Positions 43,746 to 53,210 of a DNA stretch of 64,000 bases are shown piece by piece (the first letter of the stretch is position 1; each line of letters begins with the position of its first letter). A model generated the notes under the pieces. The model saw only the letters and a list, made by a program, of their open reading frames with translations. It had not been told where the DNA came from and did not search any database. Both the position numbers and the translations under genes were made by a program. The DNA is from Thermovirga lienii DSM 17291 (GTDB lineage: Bacteria; Synergistota; Synergistia; Synergistales; Thermovirgaceae): positions 1,824,501 through 1,888,500 of the forward strand of contig CP003096.1 of NCBI GenBank assembly GCA_000233775.1, read 5' to 3'.

Positions 43746-44879
43746 ATGGTTCTTTTTGAAGATGTGAGCAAGGTGTACGAAGATGGGACCCGGGCCGTGG
43801 ACCACCTCAATTTGGAAATCGCAAAGGGCGAGCTTGTAGTACTTATAGGCCCCTCCGGTTGTGGTAAGACCACTACCCTCAAGATGGTAAACCGTCTTGA
43901 AGACTGCACTGAAGGGACCATAAAGGTCGGAGGGCAAGATATCACAAAAACAGACCCAGTCAAACTGCGCAGAAACATAGGTTACGTCATCCAAGAAACG
44001 GCCTTAATGCCCCACCTTTCGGTGGCAGAAAACATCGCTACAGTACCCAGGCTTTTGGGATGGAAGAAAAGTAAAATAAGAAAGCGGGTCGACGAGCTGT
44101 TGGAAATGGCTGGTTTGGATCCTGCCATATACCGCTACCGTCTGCCAGATCAGCTAAGCGGAGGACAAAAACAACGAATTGGAGTTTTACGGGCGCTAGC
44201 CGCCGACCCTGAGGTGGTCCTGATGGACGAGCCTTTCGGAGCCTTAGACCCTATAGCCAGGGAAAAACTTCAAAACGAGCTCATTCAACTGCAGAAGACC
44301 GTCAAAAAAACAATAATATTTGTGACCCACGACATGGACGAAGCACTGAAAATAGCAGACAAGATAGTCCTCATGCGTAGAGGAAAGATTGAGCAAGTTG
44401 GTTCTCCTGAAGATCTTCAACAAAATCCCGCCAACGATTTCGTTAGAGATTTTATAGGCGAGGACAGACTCTCCCAGATATCTCCCGACACAAGCGTAGA
44501 AGTGGTGGTCCAAGAACCTAAGATAAGGGTCTCTCCCAAGATGTCTGCTGCAGATGTGCTGGATATTATGGAAGATGAAGGGCACGAGACTGCCCAGATC
44601 GTAGATAGTTATGGCAAATGGCATGGTATGGCCGTGTTGTGGCTTTTAAAACGCGCCGCAAGGCAAAACGGAAAGGCTACTGAAGGAGCCAAGAAGGACC
44701 GAAAGATATATATTGAAGACGGAACCCTTCGTGACGCTGCAGCAATGCTGGCAGACCAAGACTTGCCCATTCCCGTAATAGATGAAAATAACACATTTAA
44801 GGGAGTCGTAACTCACGCTGGAGTGGCACGTCTTACTATATCAAGGCTCACCCGCTACAAAGGGAAGGAGGCAGTATGA
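43746..44879 (+). CDS. opuCA: OpuCA-type ABC ATPase with CBS domains
   Basis: This 377-aa ATPase of the quaternary-amine/osmolyte importer family has Walker A GPSGCGKTT (about 37-45), signature LSGGQKQRIGVLRAL, Walker B VVLMDEPFGALD and switch H in FVTHDMDEAL. A C-terminal region (about 255-370) contains two CBS-like repeats that in OpuA/OpuC sense ionic strength. It ends in an ATGA overlap with the permease gene. The ligand could be glycine betaine, choline, carnitine or a guanidino compound. Confidence 0.88.
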   Translation: MVLFEDVSKVYEDGTRAVDHLNLEIAKGELVVLIGPSGCGKTTTLKMVNRLEDCTEGTIKVGGQDITKTDPVKLRRNIGYVIQETALMPHLSVAENIATVPRLLGWKKSKIRKRVDELLEMAGLDPAIYRYRLPDQLSGGQKQRIGVLRALAADPEVVLMDEPFGALDPIAREKLQNELIQLQKTVKKTIIFVTHDMDEALKIADKIVLMRRGKIEQVGSPEDLQQNPANDFVRDFIGEDRLSQISPDTSVEVVVQEPKIRVSPKMSAADVLDIMEDEGHETAQIVDSYGKWHGMAVLWLLKRAARQNGKATEGAKKDRKIYIEDGTLRDAAAMLADQDLPIPVIDENNTFKGVVTHAGVARLTISRLTRYKGKEAV

Positions 44880-45604
44880 TGCTAAACCAAGAGCCCTTCC
44901 TACAATTATTCTTAAAATATGTAACAAGATACTGGCCTCGCATACTAGATTTGACCTGGCAACATTTGGTTATCTCTCTAATTGCCCTTTTCATAACGCT
45001 TATAGTATGCGTACCCCTGGGGATTTACCTTACCAAGAACGAAAAGCTTTCCCCTTATGTGATAGGTGCGGCCAACATATTTCAGACCATACCCAGTTTG
45101 GCACTTTTGGGTTTTTTGATTTTTATTTTTGGAATAGGCAACGACAACGCCATAGCGGCACTGTTTTTATATGCCATGCTTCCGGTACTTCAAAACACAT
45201 ACACCGGCATAAAGAGCGTCCCCAAACACCTGGTGCAGGCTGCAAGGGGCATGGGAATGACCGAGTACCAGATTTTGGTCAAGGTTCAACTTCCCATCGC
45301 CATGCCCATAATCTTGGCGGGGATAAGGGTGGCTACCGTATGGATCATAGGAACCGCCACACTGGCCTCTGCTATAGGAGGAGGAGGCCTTGGGAGGCTT
45401 ATCTTTTCAGGTCTAGCTTCCATAAGAAACGAAGTGGTTCTGGCCGGCGCCCTTCCTGCGACCATATTGGCATTGACGGCAGACCAGGGAATCAAATGGC
45501 TGCAGAACTACCTTGACCCAAAAAGTCGTGCCGTTCGTCTGGCTAAGAAAGCAGAAATGGAAGAACTGCAGAAAACTGCCGCAAAAAGAGGCAAAGAACA
45601 ATAG
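44876..45604 (+). CDS. OpuCB-type ABC permease
   Basis: This 242-aa inner-membrane permease has about six helices. The BPD-type ATPase-contact loop is AARGMGMTEYQILVKVQLP, and the family-typical NIFQTIPSLALLGFL is present. It overlaps the ATPase gene by 4 bases and is followed by the binding-protein gene 16 bases downstream, with no second permease gene. A homodimer is therefore likely. Confidence 0.88.
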   Translation: MMLNQEPFLQLFLKYVTRYWPRILDLTWQHLVISLIALFITLIVCVPLGIYLTKNEKLSPYVIGAANIFQTIPSLALLGFLIFIFGIGNDNAIAALFLYAMLPVLQNTYTGIKSVPKHLVQAARGMGMTEYQILVKVQLPIAMPIILAGIRVATVWIIGTATLASAIGGGGLGRLIFSGLASIRNEVVLAGALPATILALTADQGIKWLQNYLDPKSRAVRLAKKAEMEELQKTAAKRGKEQ

Positions 45605-45620
45605 AAAGGAGCTGTTGTGT

Positions 45621-46541
45621 GTGAGATATTTTATGAAAGTTTTATGTTTAACCCTACTGGTTTTGTCCGTTTCGGTTGTAGGAGGGATAGGTGTAGCAGT
45701 AGCAAACCAGGATCCCATGGAATACAAGGGAACCATAAGGGTCGGAGGACAAACGGTGAATGAGTCCGTCATACTGGCTTGGATGGCCAAGCTGCTCCTT
45801 GACGAGTACACGGGGCTAGATGTGAAAATCAACACCGAGTTTGCAGCATCTTCAGTGCTCCATCAGGCAATGGCTCAGGGCGAGCTAGATGTATACCCCA
45901 GCTGGACTGGAACCCAGCTTATGGGAATACTGCGCTACGAAGGGCCTAAGCTTTCAAGCGAGGAGACCTTCAAGATGGTAAAAGAGGGGTTTGAAAAGAA
46001 CTTTGACATGACTTGGGCAAAGCCCATCGGCTTCAACAACACCTACGTGATGACAGTTCGAAGCGAGACAGCTGAAAAATACAACCTACACAAAGCCTCA
46101 GACCTCAAGGGCGTGGCGGAGAAAATGAAACTAGGATGTGACGAAAACTTTGACACGAGGCCTGACGCCTACCCTGGTTGGTCTGAGGCCTATGGGATAA
46201 CGTTCAAGGAAGTTGTGCCCATGCAGTATGCCATGATGTACAAGGCCATAGCAAACAAAGAAGTGGACGCTATAGCAGCGTACTCCACGGACTCGAGGAT
46301 CGCCAAGCTCAACCTAGTAATGCTGGAAGACGACAAGGGTTTCTTCCCAGATTACAGCGCAGCGTACGTTATAGACATGAAGACCTTGAAAAAGTACCCT
46401 GCAATCCTTCCCATACTCGAAAAGCTAAGCGGAAAGATAGATGAAAAAACCATGTCTAGCCTAAATGGCCGATATGACAACGGCGAAGAGCCAGAAGACA
46501 TAGCAGAGGAGTTCCTTGAAGAAATAGGGTTAATTGATTAG
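45621..46541 (+). CDS. Quaternary-amine-type ABC substrate-binding protein (OpuCC/OsmF type)
   Basis: This 306-aa exported receptor has a signal segment VLCLTLLVLSVSVVGGIGVAVA, then GTIRVGGQTVNESVILAWMA and AQGELDVYPSWTGTQLMGIL, both family-typical. I use GTG at 45621, 9 bases after AAAGGAG, not the longer frame that overlaps the permease. No lipobox cysteine is seen, so it is probably a free periplasmic protein. A fragment of a second copy persists at 55948-56206. Confidence 0.87.
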   Translation: MRYFMKVLCLTLLVLSVSVVGGIGVAVANQDPMEYKGTIRVGGQTVNESVILAWMAKLLLDEYTGLDVKINTEFAASSVLHQAMAQGELDVYPSWTGTQLMGILRYEGPKLSSEETFKMVKEGFEKNFDMTWAKPIGFNNTYVMTVRSETAEKYNLHKASDLKGVAEKMKLGCDENFDTRPDAYPGWSEAYGITFKEVVPMQYAMMYKAIANKEVDAIAAYSTDSRIAKLNLVMLEDDKGFFPDYSAAYVIDMKTLKKYPAILPILEKLSGKIDEKTMSSLNGRYDNGEEPEDIAEEFLEEIGLID

Positions 46542-46572
46542 GATAGCAGCCTTTCTAAAAGGCCACAAAACG

Positions 46573-46605
46573 GCACCGCTGGCCATCAAGACCAGCGGTG
46601 CTTTC
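46573..46605. terminator. bidirectional terminator between the OpuC operon and AOR
   Basis: GCACCGCTGG and CCAGCGGTGC form a perfect 10-bp stem with a 9-base loop, between converging genes. It is followed by CTTTCTAG on the forward strand and CGTTTTG on the reverse strand, so it probably serves both directions weakly. Confidence 0.75.
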
Positions 46606-46643
46606 TAGTCATTTATACAATTCTTTGACTTCAAGGTGAGGCT

Positions 46644-48515
46644 CTAGCAGGGGCCTTCCTCAATCTCTATCCAATCCAAGCCAAGCCTACACAAGGTTTC
46701 CTTGGTAGGCAAACCTGTTTCTTTGTCCCAGCCCATGGATGCGTAGTAACTATCCAGAGCGACATCCAGATTGACTTTTTCTCCTGCACCCCTACCGTCG
46801 CGCCCTAGCTCCTCAGTAAAGCGCTTGGGCAATGTATCATCTTTCCTTGTGAAGCCAAATCGAGCATTTATCATTCTCTCCAAGTTTATTACAGCTTCTG
46901 CCCTTTCCAATAATTCATCCTTAGTTACAGTTCTTCCTAAAGCACAGCTTAACAACTTCGCCCAAGTAGAAGCTTTTATTGCCAGGGTGATTGAAGCGAA
47001 AAGACAAACCCCTAACATATTAGTTGCCATGGAAAGTTCCTGGAACGGTTTTATCCACTCTTTGTTCCCGTCCTCTGCAAAGTGGATCTCGCCCTCTATA
47101 CCTAGCTCCGGTTCCCTGTAGCCAAAGGCGTCAATGGCCGAAGCATACGGCCGCAAGTGATCTGCTCCCCTGGGGGAAACCGCATGTACAACAGCCTCTC
47201 CTTTGCTTGCTCTGACACCATCTGCTGCCATTTCCAGGCCCTTCACGTGCATGGCCGCTTGTTCAGCCTCCGGTCCTAGCTTCTGTGCGGCTCTCATCAC
47301 ACCATCAGCGAGCAAATCCCCTAGTCCTTCGCGTCTTGCTATCTTTGGCACCAGATCCAGCATACCTTTGACGTCTCCAAAGGTGACTTTAGCTCCCCAG
47401 TCTTCTTCTTTGAGTATGCCTTTCTCAAACCATTCCATTGCTGTAGCTATAACTTGGCCTGTGGATATAACATCCAAACCCAAGTCGTTTGCCCAGTGGT
47501 TCGCTGCAGCTATGGCCTCAAGGTCGATTATCTCACACTTGCTACCGAAGGCTGCAACAGACTCGTACTCTGGCCCACCGCCTTCAAGCCCTTCAAAGGG
47601 GCCTTTTTTAATGCGTGTGTGCCTACCACAAGCTATGGGACATCCGTAACATGCATAAGGCTTCACGTCCAGTGTATCGTGATAAGCTTTATGCCCCAAA
47701 AGCTCCCTGCTCTCTGGGAATTCGTCGCGCTGCCAGTTCCTTGTGGGCAGGATACCTAAGCCCTCAATGGCATCATAGAAGGACGGTGTACCAAAGGGAT
47801 GGAGTTCGTCTTTGACGAATGATTCCGAAAAAAGCTCCTCTCTCGCAGCTTTGGCGGCCTCTTTGAGTCCGTTGGGGTCCGCTATAGGCAGAGTCTTTGT
47901 CCCTCTTACGGCGACAGCTTTCAGTTTCTTGCTGCCCATCGCTGCACCAGGTCCACCACGGCCAAAAGCTCTATGCTTATCAGTCATTATCGCAGCAAAG
48001 CGCACCAAGTTTTCCCCCGATGGCCCAATAGATGCAATTTGCCAGCCTTCTCCACCTAAACGTTTTTTTAAAGAATCCTCAGTATCTGATATCCCTTTAC
48101 CCCAAAGATCTTGGGCATCAATTATTTTTGCTTCTCCATCATCTACCACCAAAATTTTTGGGACTTCTGCCGCTCCTGTCACGACCAAAAGGTCAAAACC
48201 TGTACGCTTTAGAGCGGGGCCAAAGTGCCCTCCAGCATTTGCCGCCCCCATGGTGCCTGTTGCAGGAGAGCGGAAAAACGCTACGCACCTTCCGCTACAA
48301 GGTGCTGCCGTGCCAGAAAGCGGACCTGCAGCAAATATGATTGGATTCTCTGGGCTAAGGGGATCTGGCCCATCACAAGCAAGGTCAAGAAACAGTCGTG
48401 CTGCCACGCCTTCACCTCCAACATAGTCCCTGTACCACTCCTCTGGAAGCTTGTGGACTTCAGAAGTTCCCTTACTCAAGTCCACAAAAAAAGCCCTGCA
48501 CCAATTGCCTTTCAT
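46644..48515 (-). CDS. Aldehyde:ferredoxin oxidoreductase (tungsten AOR family), second gene
   Basis: This 623-aa AOR has the pterin region GRGGPGAAMGSKKLKAVAVRG, split here as GGPGAAMGSKK and LKAVAVRG. The 4Fe-4S ligands are in CYGCPIACGRHTRIKKG plus a late C in NMLGVCLFA. It is a paralogue of the AOR at 28638-30521 but has no small Sec protein beside it. It faces the decarboxylase/aminotransferase/transporter operon. An aldehyde made by that decarboxylase could be its substrate, yielding an acid and reduced ferredoxin; this pairing is inference. Confidence 0.9.
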   Translation of the reverse strand: MKGNWCRAFFVDLSKGTSEVHKLPEEWYRDYVGGEGVAARLFLDLACDGPDPLSPENPIIFAAGPLSGTAAPCSGRCVAFFRSPATGTMGAANAGGHFGPALKRTGFDLLVVTGAAEVPKILVVDDGEAKIIDAQDLWGKGISDTEDSLKKRLGGEGWQIASIGPSGENLVRFAAIMTDKHRAFGRGGPGAAMGSKKLKAVAVRGTKTLPIADPNGLKEAAKAAREELFSESFVKDELHPFGTPSFYDAIEGLGILPTRNWQRDEFPESRELLGHKAYHDTLDVKPYACYGCPIACGRHTRIKKGPFEGLEGGGPEYESVAAFGSKCEIIDLEAIAAANHWANDLGLDVISTGQVIATAMEWFEKGILKEEDWGAKVTFGDVKGMLDLVPKIARREGLGDLLADGVMRAAQKLGPEAEQAAMHVKGLEMAADGVRASKGEAVVHAVSPRGADHLRPYASAIDAFGYREPELGIEGEIHFAEDGNKEWIKPFQELSMATNMLGVCLFASITLAIKASTWAKLLSCALGRTVTKDELLERAEAVINLERMINARFGFTRKDDTLPKRFTEELGRDGRGAGEKVNLDVALDSYYASMGWDKETGLPTKETLCRLGLDWIEIEEGPC

Positions 48516-48784
48516 AAAAGCTCCCCCCCTTAACTTATGCTCTAAAAATTAAGTTTCTTCAAAATGCTATGTAGTTATACAAGTAATAATATATCACGTT
48601 AAATGAGGACACAGCAACATGACGGGACTTTTCGTAGTTACTCGACAGCATGAAGGGAACCTAAAAGTTTCACTGCACAACTTACTCTGACAGCAGGTAT
48701 CTTGCACGAAAGAGAGAAGAGGGACAAGGCAAGGGGGGAGAGAAAAGCCAAAATAAGGAACGTGCCTAAAATTAGCAAAGGCAA

Positions 48785-48827
48785 AAATGTTAGGTACATA
48801 AAACTTTTTTCTTGACACCTAACATTT
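48785..48827. repeat. 11-bp inverted repeat upstream of the iron transporter
   Basis: AAATGTTAGGT (48785-48795) and ACCTAACATTT (48817-48827) are exact inverted copies 21 bases apart. The right half begins at the last base of the -35 box. The TTAGG/CCTAA halves recall DtxR-type half-sites, but the spacing is too wide for one such box. It could be two operators looped by a regulator, or an RNA hairpin from an upstream transcript. Confidence 0.5.
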
Positions 48828-48855
48828 ATTACCATATCATTCTCGTGAAAATGAT
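48812..48855 (+). promoter_or_regulatory. promoter with Fur-like box for the Fbp iron transporter
   Basis: TTGACA (48812-48817) and TATCAT (48835-48840) are 17 bases apart. The 20-base near-palindrome ATCATTCTCGTGAAAATGAT (48836-48855) overlaps the -10 box. It resembles a ferric-uptake-regulator site, which suits an iron transporter. The remaining part of 48516-48896 shows no gene. Confidence 0.7.
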
Positions 48856-48896
48856 TTTTCTTATCAAATACTTTGTAAATCGAGGAGGGTACATAC

Positions 48897-49931
48897 ATGA
48901 GATTTAGGTCTTTCTCAGGTTCATTCAGGGCATTTTGGGCAATTGCTGGGGTCATTATCTCAATTCTTTCAGTTAGTCTACTCCCTTCGACGACCTCTGC
49001 TCAGGAAAGCCTAGTGGTATACTCTGGACGAAGCAAAGAGCTGGTCCAACCTATATTCGACAAGTTCAGCGAGAAGCATGGAATTCAAGTACAGGTTCGT
49101 TATGGCAAAACTTCTCAATTGGCTGCGACGTTGTTGGAGGAAGGACCGCGTTCTCCTGCTGATGTCTTTTTCTCTCAGAACGCTGGAGCGCTCGGTGCTT
49201 TGGAGTCAGAAGGAATCCTTGAAGCTTTACCAAATAACTTACTGAACCGCGTAGAAGAACGTTTTAGATCCAAAGCGAACAAGTGGATTGGTGTTACTGG
49301 AAGGGCGCGAGTCGTCGCTTACAGCAGCAAACGATTGAGCAAAAATGACCTACCAAAATCGATTCTTGAGTTTACAAATCCAAAGTGGAAAGGCCGAATC
49401 GGCTGGCCTCCTACAAACGCCTCCTTCCAGGCCTTTATAACTGGCATGAGGGTTGCATTGGGGGACGAAGCCACCGAGGCATGGCTTAGAGGCATTTTAG
49501 CCAATGAACCTAAAAGTTATCCCAAAAACACCCCTATTATTGAGGCTATAGCAAAGGGCGAAATAGACGTAGGTTTTGTTAACCACTACTATCTCTATCG
49601 ATTCAAAGCAGAGCGCGGCCCAGATTTTCCCGTGGAAAACTACTACTTGTCCGGCTCTGACGTGGGCGCTTTGGTCAACGTGGCTGGCGTAGGAATACTT
49701 AAATCTTCCAAAAACAAAGAGGCAGCACTCAAGCTAATAGATTTCTTAACCTCTGAGGAAGCACAAAAGTACTTCGCAGAGGCGACCTATGAATACCCCT
49801 TGGTTAAAGGAGTCAAGGCAAACCAAGCTTTGCCGCCCATTGAAGATATTGACACCCCAAACATCGACTTGAGCGATCTTAGCGATTTGGAGAACACTTT
49901 AAAACTGCTTCGGAAGGTAGGGGTCCTTTAG
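48897..49931 (+). CDS. Fe(III) ABC transporter substrate-binding protein (FbpA type)
   Basis: This 344-aa exported receptor has a signal segment (FWAIAGVIISILSVSLLP) and the family signature VVYSGRSKELVQPIFDKF. ADVFFSQNAGALGALE follows, with a tyrosine-rich metal region NHYYLYRF and ENYYLSGSD. Adjacent tyrosines bind Fe(III) in FbpA. It is first in a three-gene operon behind a Fur-box promoter, and GAGGAGGG precedes the ATG. Confidence 0.87.
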   Translation: MRFRSFSGSFRAFWAIAGVIISILSVSLLPSTTSAQESLVVYSGRSKELVQPIFDKFSEKHGIQVQVRYGKTSQLAATLLEEGPRSPADVFFSQNAGALGALESEGILEALPNNLLNRVEERFRSKANKWIGVTGRARVVAYSSKRLSKNDLPKSILEFTNPKWKGRIGWPPTNASFQAFITGMRVALGDEATEAWLRGILANEPKSYPKNTPIIEAIAKGEIDVGFVNHYYLYRFKAERGPDFPVENYYLSGSDVGALVNVAGVGILKSSKNKEAALKLIDFLTSEEAQKYFAEATYEYPLVKGVKANQALPPIEDIDTPNIDLSDLSDLENTLKLLRKVGVL

Positions 49932-49933
49932 TA

Positions 49934-51529
49934 ATGTATTCGAGGAAGATCCGGCACGTAACAAAAAGCAATGTACTCGCGGCAGCAGTATCTCTTTTGG
50001 TAATAATTCTCGCCGGCCTTCCTATATTTTACCTAGCTATCAGAGGATTGATCTCTGGGAAAGAACTTCGGGAATTAATTTTCTCCCAAAGAACTGTACA
50101 GCTTTTTGCAAACACCATCTTGCTCTCTAGCACTGTTTTGTGCGTGTGCTTTGCGCTATCCCTACCATTGGCTTGGCTGACAACCCAAACTAACGTTTTA
50201 GGCAGACGGCTTCTTGTTATTCTCAGTACCGCTCCGTTAGTCGTCCCTAGTTATATCGGCGCCTACGCTGTCATCACTGCCTTTGGGCCTGGTGGAATGC
50301 TAGTGGAGGCTGCCCCTCAGGTCTACGGCTTTTGGGGAGCTGTGATGACCCTTTCTCTGTACACGTATCCTTATCTTTTCATCAATCTGCAAACTGCATT
50401 TTTATCTTCTGACGAATCGCTAAAAGAAGCTTCTTACAGCCTAGGCTATGGCCCGTTAATTACTTTCTTCCGCATCGTGCTACCTACGCTTGTTCCTGGA
50501 TTGCTTTCAGGAGCAATTCTAGTATTGCTGTACACAATAAGTGATTTTGGTGCAGTGGCACTTTTGCGCTACGACACCTTTGTGCGTGCCATATATATAC
50601 AATATGAAGCATCATTCAACAAGGAATATGCCGCAGCCTTAGGATTGATAGTAATGTCTCTAAGTGCTTCTTTCATCCTAATCAAGACTCACATTCATCA
50701 GCGTTTTCTTTTTAGAGGCTCTGGGAAAAATCATCGCCCGAGCAAAATAGTCGACTTGGGAATGTGGCGATGGCCAGTATCTGTCATCGCTTATACGATA
50801 CCCATTCTGGCCTTAGGGCTACCTATAGTTGTAACCGGATATTGGCTTATACAAGGACTAGCTTCAGAAGAAAACCTCAAGCTCCCAATTAGTGCCGTTA
50901 CTGGTTCCTTCAGCGCGGCTGCAGTAGGGGCCATTGTGACAGGAGTTGTGGGGTTAGCAGTCGCTTATATTTCATTACGCCACCACAAAAACCCGTTAGT
51001 ACGAGCCATGGAAGCTGTCATACACATCCAATATGGACTACCTAGCATTGCAGTAGCTTTGGCTTTTGTCTTTTTCGTCATTCGCTTTGCCTACCCTTTA
51101 TATCAAACTTTTTTCCTTCTTATCCTAGCCTATTCAATTCGATTCCTCCCCCATACAGTTGGAGCAAGCAAGACAGCTTTGGCACACATACACCCTCAAG
51201 TGTACGATGGGGCAAAAAGTTTAGGAGCATCCAAAAGCCGCATCTTCAGGACAATTACTTGGCCTTTGGCTAGGACTGGCATTATAGGTGGCATGACCAT
51301 GACCTTTTTGAATATCGTTAAAGAGCTGCCCCTCACGTTGGTGCTTAGTCCTCTTGGATTTGAAACCCTGGCAACCAACATGTGGGGGTCCATGGAAGAA
51401 GCCTTTTACGCAAGAGCTGCGGTACCGGCGCTGATTATAATACTCCTCTCTAGCTTGTCTATCGCATGGGTTCTTCCCAAAACTGCAAGAGATGGTAATT
51501 GGGAAAGGAGTGAGTCCGGCATTGGATAA
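49934..51529 (+). CDS. Fe(III) ABC transporter permease (FbpB type)
   Basis: This 531-aa double-length permease has about 12 helices and two BPD-type loops, at EASYSLGYGPLITFFRIVLP and DGAKSLGASKSRIFRTITWP. This is normal for FbpB, in which two permease halves are fused. It starts 2 bases after the binding-protein stop and overlaps the ATPase gene by 38 bases if that gene uses its first start. Confidence 0.9.
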   Translation: MYSRKIRHVTKSNVLAAAVSLLVIILAGLPIFYLAIRGLISGKELRELIFSQRTVQLFANTILLSSTVLCVCFALSLPLAWLTTQTNVLGRRLLVILSTAPLVVPSYIGAYAVITAFGPGGMLVEAAPQVYGFWGAVMTLSLYTYPYLFINLQTAFLSSDESLKEASYSLGYGPLITFFRIVLPTLVPGLLSGAILVLLYTISDFGAVALLRYDTFVRAIYIQYEASFNKEYAAALGLIVMSLSASFILIKTHIHQRFLFRGSGKNHRPSKIVDLGMWRWPVSVIAYTIPILALGLPIVVTGYWLIQGLASEENLKLPISAVTGSFSAAAVGAIVTGVVGLAVAYISLRHHKNPLVRAMEAVIHIQYGLPSIAVALAFVFFVIRFAYPLYQTFFLLILAYSIRFLPHTVGASKTALAHIHPQVYDGAKSLGASKSRIFRTITWPLARTGIIGGMTMTFLNIVKELPLTLVLSPLGFETLATNMWGSMEEAFYARAAVPALIIILLSSLSIAWVLPKTARDGNWERSESGIG

Positions 51530-52550
51530 TAACGCAGTCACCTTAAACTGCCATGCGTTACGCAAAGAATTCAACAGTACAACTGCCGTAGATAATATAA
51601 GTTTTTCCTTAAAGAAAGGGGAAATTCTTTGCCTTTTGGGCCCCTCAGGTTGTGGCAAAACAACAACCTTGCGGCTCATAGCGGGCTTTGAAAAACCAGA
51701 TGAAGGAACTATTTCCATAGCTGGCAGAACAGTAGCTGGCGGCGGCGTTTTTATCCGACCGGAAGAGCGCAAGGTAGGTGTTGTCTTCCAGGAATATGCT
51801 TTATTCCCCCACATGACAGTCGAAGAAAACATAGGGTATGGGATAAAAAATTCAATGCAGCGGCAACAGAAAGTTGAAGCACTACTGAAATTGGTTGGTC
51901 TTTGCGGTATGGGGGAAAGGAATATCCACGAACTGTCCGGAGGTCAGCAGCAGCGGGTGGCTCTGGCTAGAGCTTTGGCACCAGAACCAGATTTAATTCT
52001 TTTGGATGAACCGTTCTCCAACCTTGACGCTAACCTTAGGCAGCAACTTCGGTGGGAACTCCTAGATATTTTGAAAAAAGAAGGTCGAACTGCCGTTTTC
52101 GTAACCCATGATCGTGAAGAAGCTTTAGCTTTGGGAGATTGGATAGCTGTCATGGAAGGAGGCCGAATACTCCAGCTTGGTTCTCCTGAAGAGGTCTACA
52201 AAAGGCCTATAAGTGATAAAGTCGCCAATTTGGTCGGAGAGGTCAACTGGATAGAAGCTCACGTACATAAAGGAAAGGCCAGCTGCATTCTTGGTCAAGT
52301 ACCTGTGTCTTCGCCCGTGGAGGGCAAAGTCAAACTCTTGATTCGTCCTGAACAGATTGAGATTGAACCTCATCCTAAAGGGGGTGCCACTGTGGCCCAA
52401 AAGCAGTTTTTAGGCCCCACCCAGTTGGTAATGCTAACGATGGGACCTAATGTTATCAAAGTCAGAGTCCCTTCCCATAAACACATTGCCATTGGCTCTA
52501 ATGTTAAGATCAGCCTCACTCACGCCCCCATTGCCTATAAAACATTTTGA
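51492..52550 (+). CDS. Fe(III) ABC transporter ATP-binding protein (FbpC type)
   Basis: This 352-aa ATPase has Walker A GPSGCGKTT, signature LSGGQQQRVALARAL, Walker B LILLDEPFSNLD, H in FVTHDREEALALGD and a C-terminal TOBE-like domain (about 275-350). This is the long FbpC/PotA layout. The stated start (ATG 51492) overlaps the permease; a GTG at 51511 is out of frame, so the overlap is probably real or a later start is used. It completes the iron operon. Confidence 0.88.
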   Translation: MVIGKGVSPALDNNAVTLNCHALRKEFNSTTAVDNISFSLKKGEILCLLGPSGCGKTTTLRLIAGFEKPDEGTISIAGRTVAGGGVFIRPEERKVGVVFQEYALFPHMTVEENIGYGIKNSMQRQQKVEALLKLVGLCGMGERNIHELSGGQQQRVALARALAPEPDLILLDEPFSNLDANLRQQLRWELLDILKKEGRTAVFVTHDREEALALGDWIAVMEGGRILQLGSPEEVYKRPISDKVANLVGEVNWIEAHVHKGKASCILGQVPVSSPVEGKVKLLIRPEQIEIEPHPKGGATVAQKQFLGPTQLVMLTMGPNVIKVRVPSHKHIAIGSNVKISLTHAPIAYKTF

Positions 52551-52637
52551 GGGTCGGCTTTGATTTTGGCGTTTTGTCCTGCTTTAAATAAAGTTTACTA
52601 AAAACCACAACCCGACCCCCAACATAAGTTGGTTCTT

Positions 52638-53207
52638 CTATGCGCCTTTTGCCATGTTTACAAAATATTCATGAACTCTTGGGTCCTCTGTAAGCTCTGG
52701 ATGAAAGGAACTCACCAAAACGTTGTCTTGCCTAAGCATAACAGGGGCCCCTCCAAGCTCGGACAGCACTTCGACACTAGATCCCCATTTAACTACCTTT
52801 GGTGCTCTTATAAATATGCCCTCAAAGGGTCTGTCGAATCCCTTTACCTCTAGAGGCTCCACGAAACTATCTACCTGCCTCCCATAGGCATTTCTTATTA
52901 CATGTATGTCTATAGCTCCTAAAGATTCCTGAAGGTAGTTTTCTACATAGGCAGAAAGCAAGATCATACCTGCACAAGTTCCGTAAACCGGCAGACCTTT
53001 TATTATCTTGTTTTTTAGTTCGTCAAAAAGACCCACCCTTTTCATGATTCTTATCATGGTCGTGGATTCTCCACCTGCGATAATAAGTCCATCCACCTGA
53101 TTCAGGTCCTCTGGAGTCCGTACCACCTTTGAAGCAATTCCAAGCCTTTCAAGCATCAACTTGTGCTCTCTAAAATCACCCTGCACTCCCAAAACTCCTA
53201 TCTGCAT
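52638..53207 (-). CDS. pdxT: Pyridoxal 5'-phosphate synthase glutaminase subunit
   Basis: This 189-aa class I glutaminase starts [14 protein letters not shown]. It has the GGESTTM oxyanion segment, nucleophile Cys in [11 protein letters not shown] and the H/E pair in SFHPELTED. It supplies ammonia to PdxS for de novo PLP synthesis. It follows pdxS by 3 bases on the reverse strand. PLP is needed by the aminotransferases in this window. Confidence 0.95.
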   Translation of the reverse strand: MQIGVLGVQGDFREHKLMLERLGIASKVVRTPEDLNQVDGLIIAGGESTTMIRIMKRVGLFDELKNKIIKGLPVYGTCAGMILLSAYVENYLQESLGAIDIHVIRNAYGRQVDSFVEPLEVKGFDRPFEGIFIRAPKVVKWGSSVEVLSELGGAPVMLRQDNVLVSSFHPELTEDPRVHEYFVNMAKGA

Positions 53208-53210
53208 TTC

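Noticed and set aside
52551-52618. GGGTCGG/CCGACCC inverted repeat between the iron ATPase and pdxT genes
   Set aside because: The arms are only 7 bp and the loop over 50 bases, with no T run; too weak to call a terminator.
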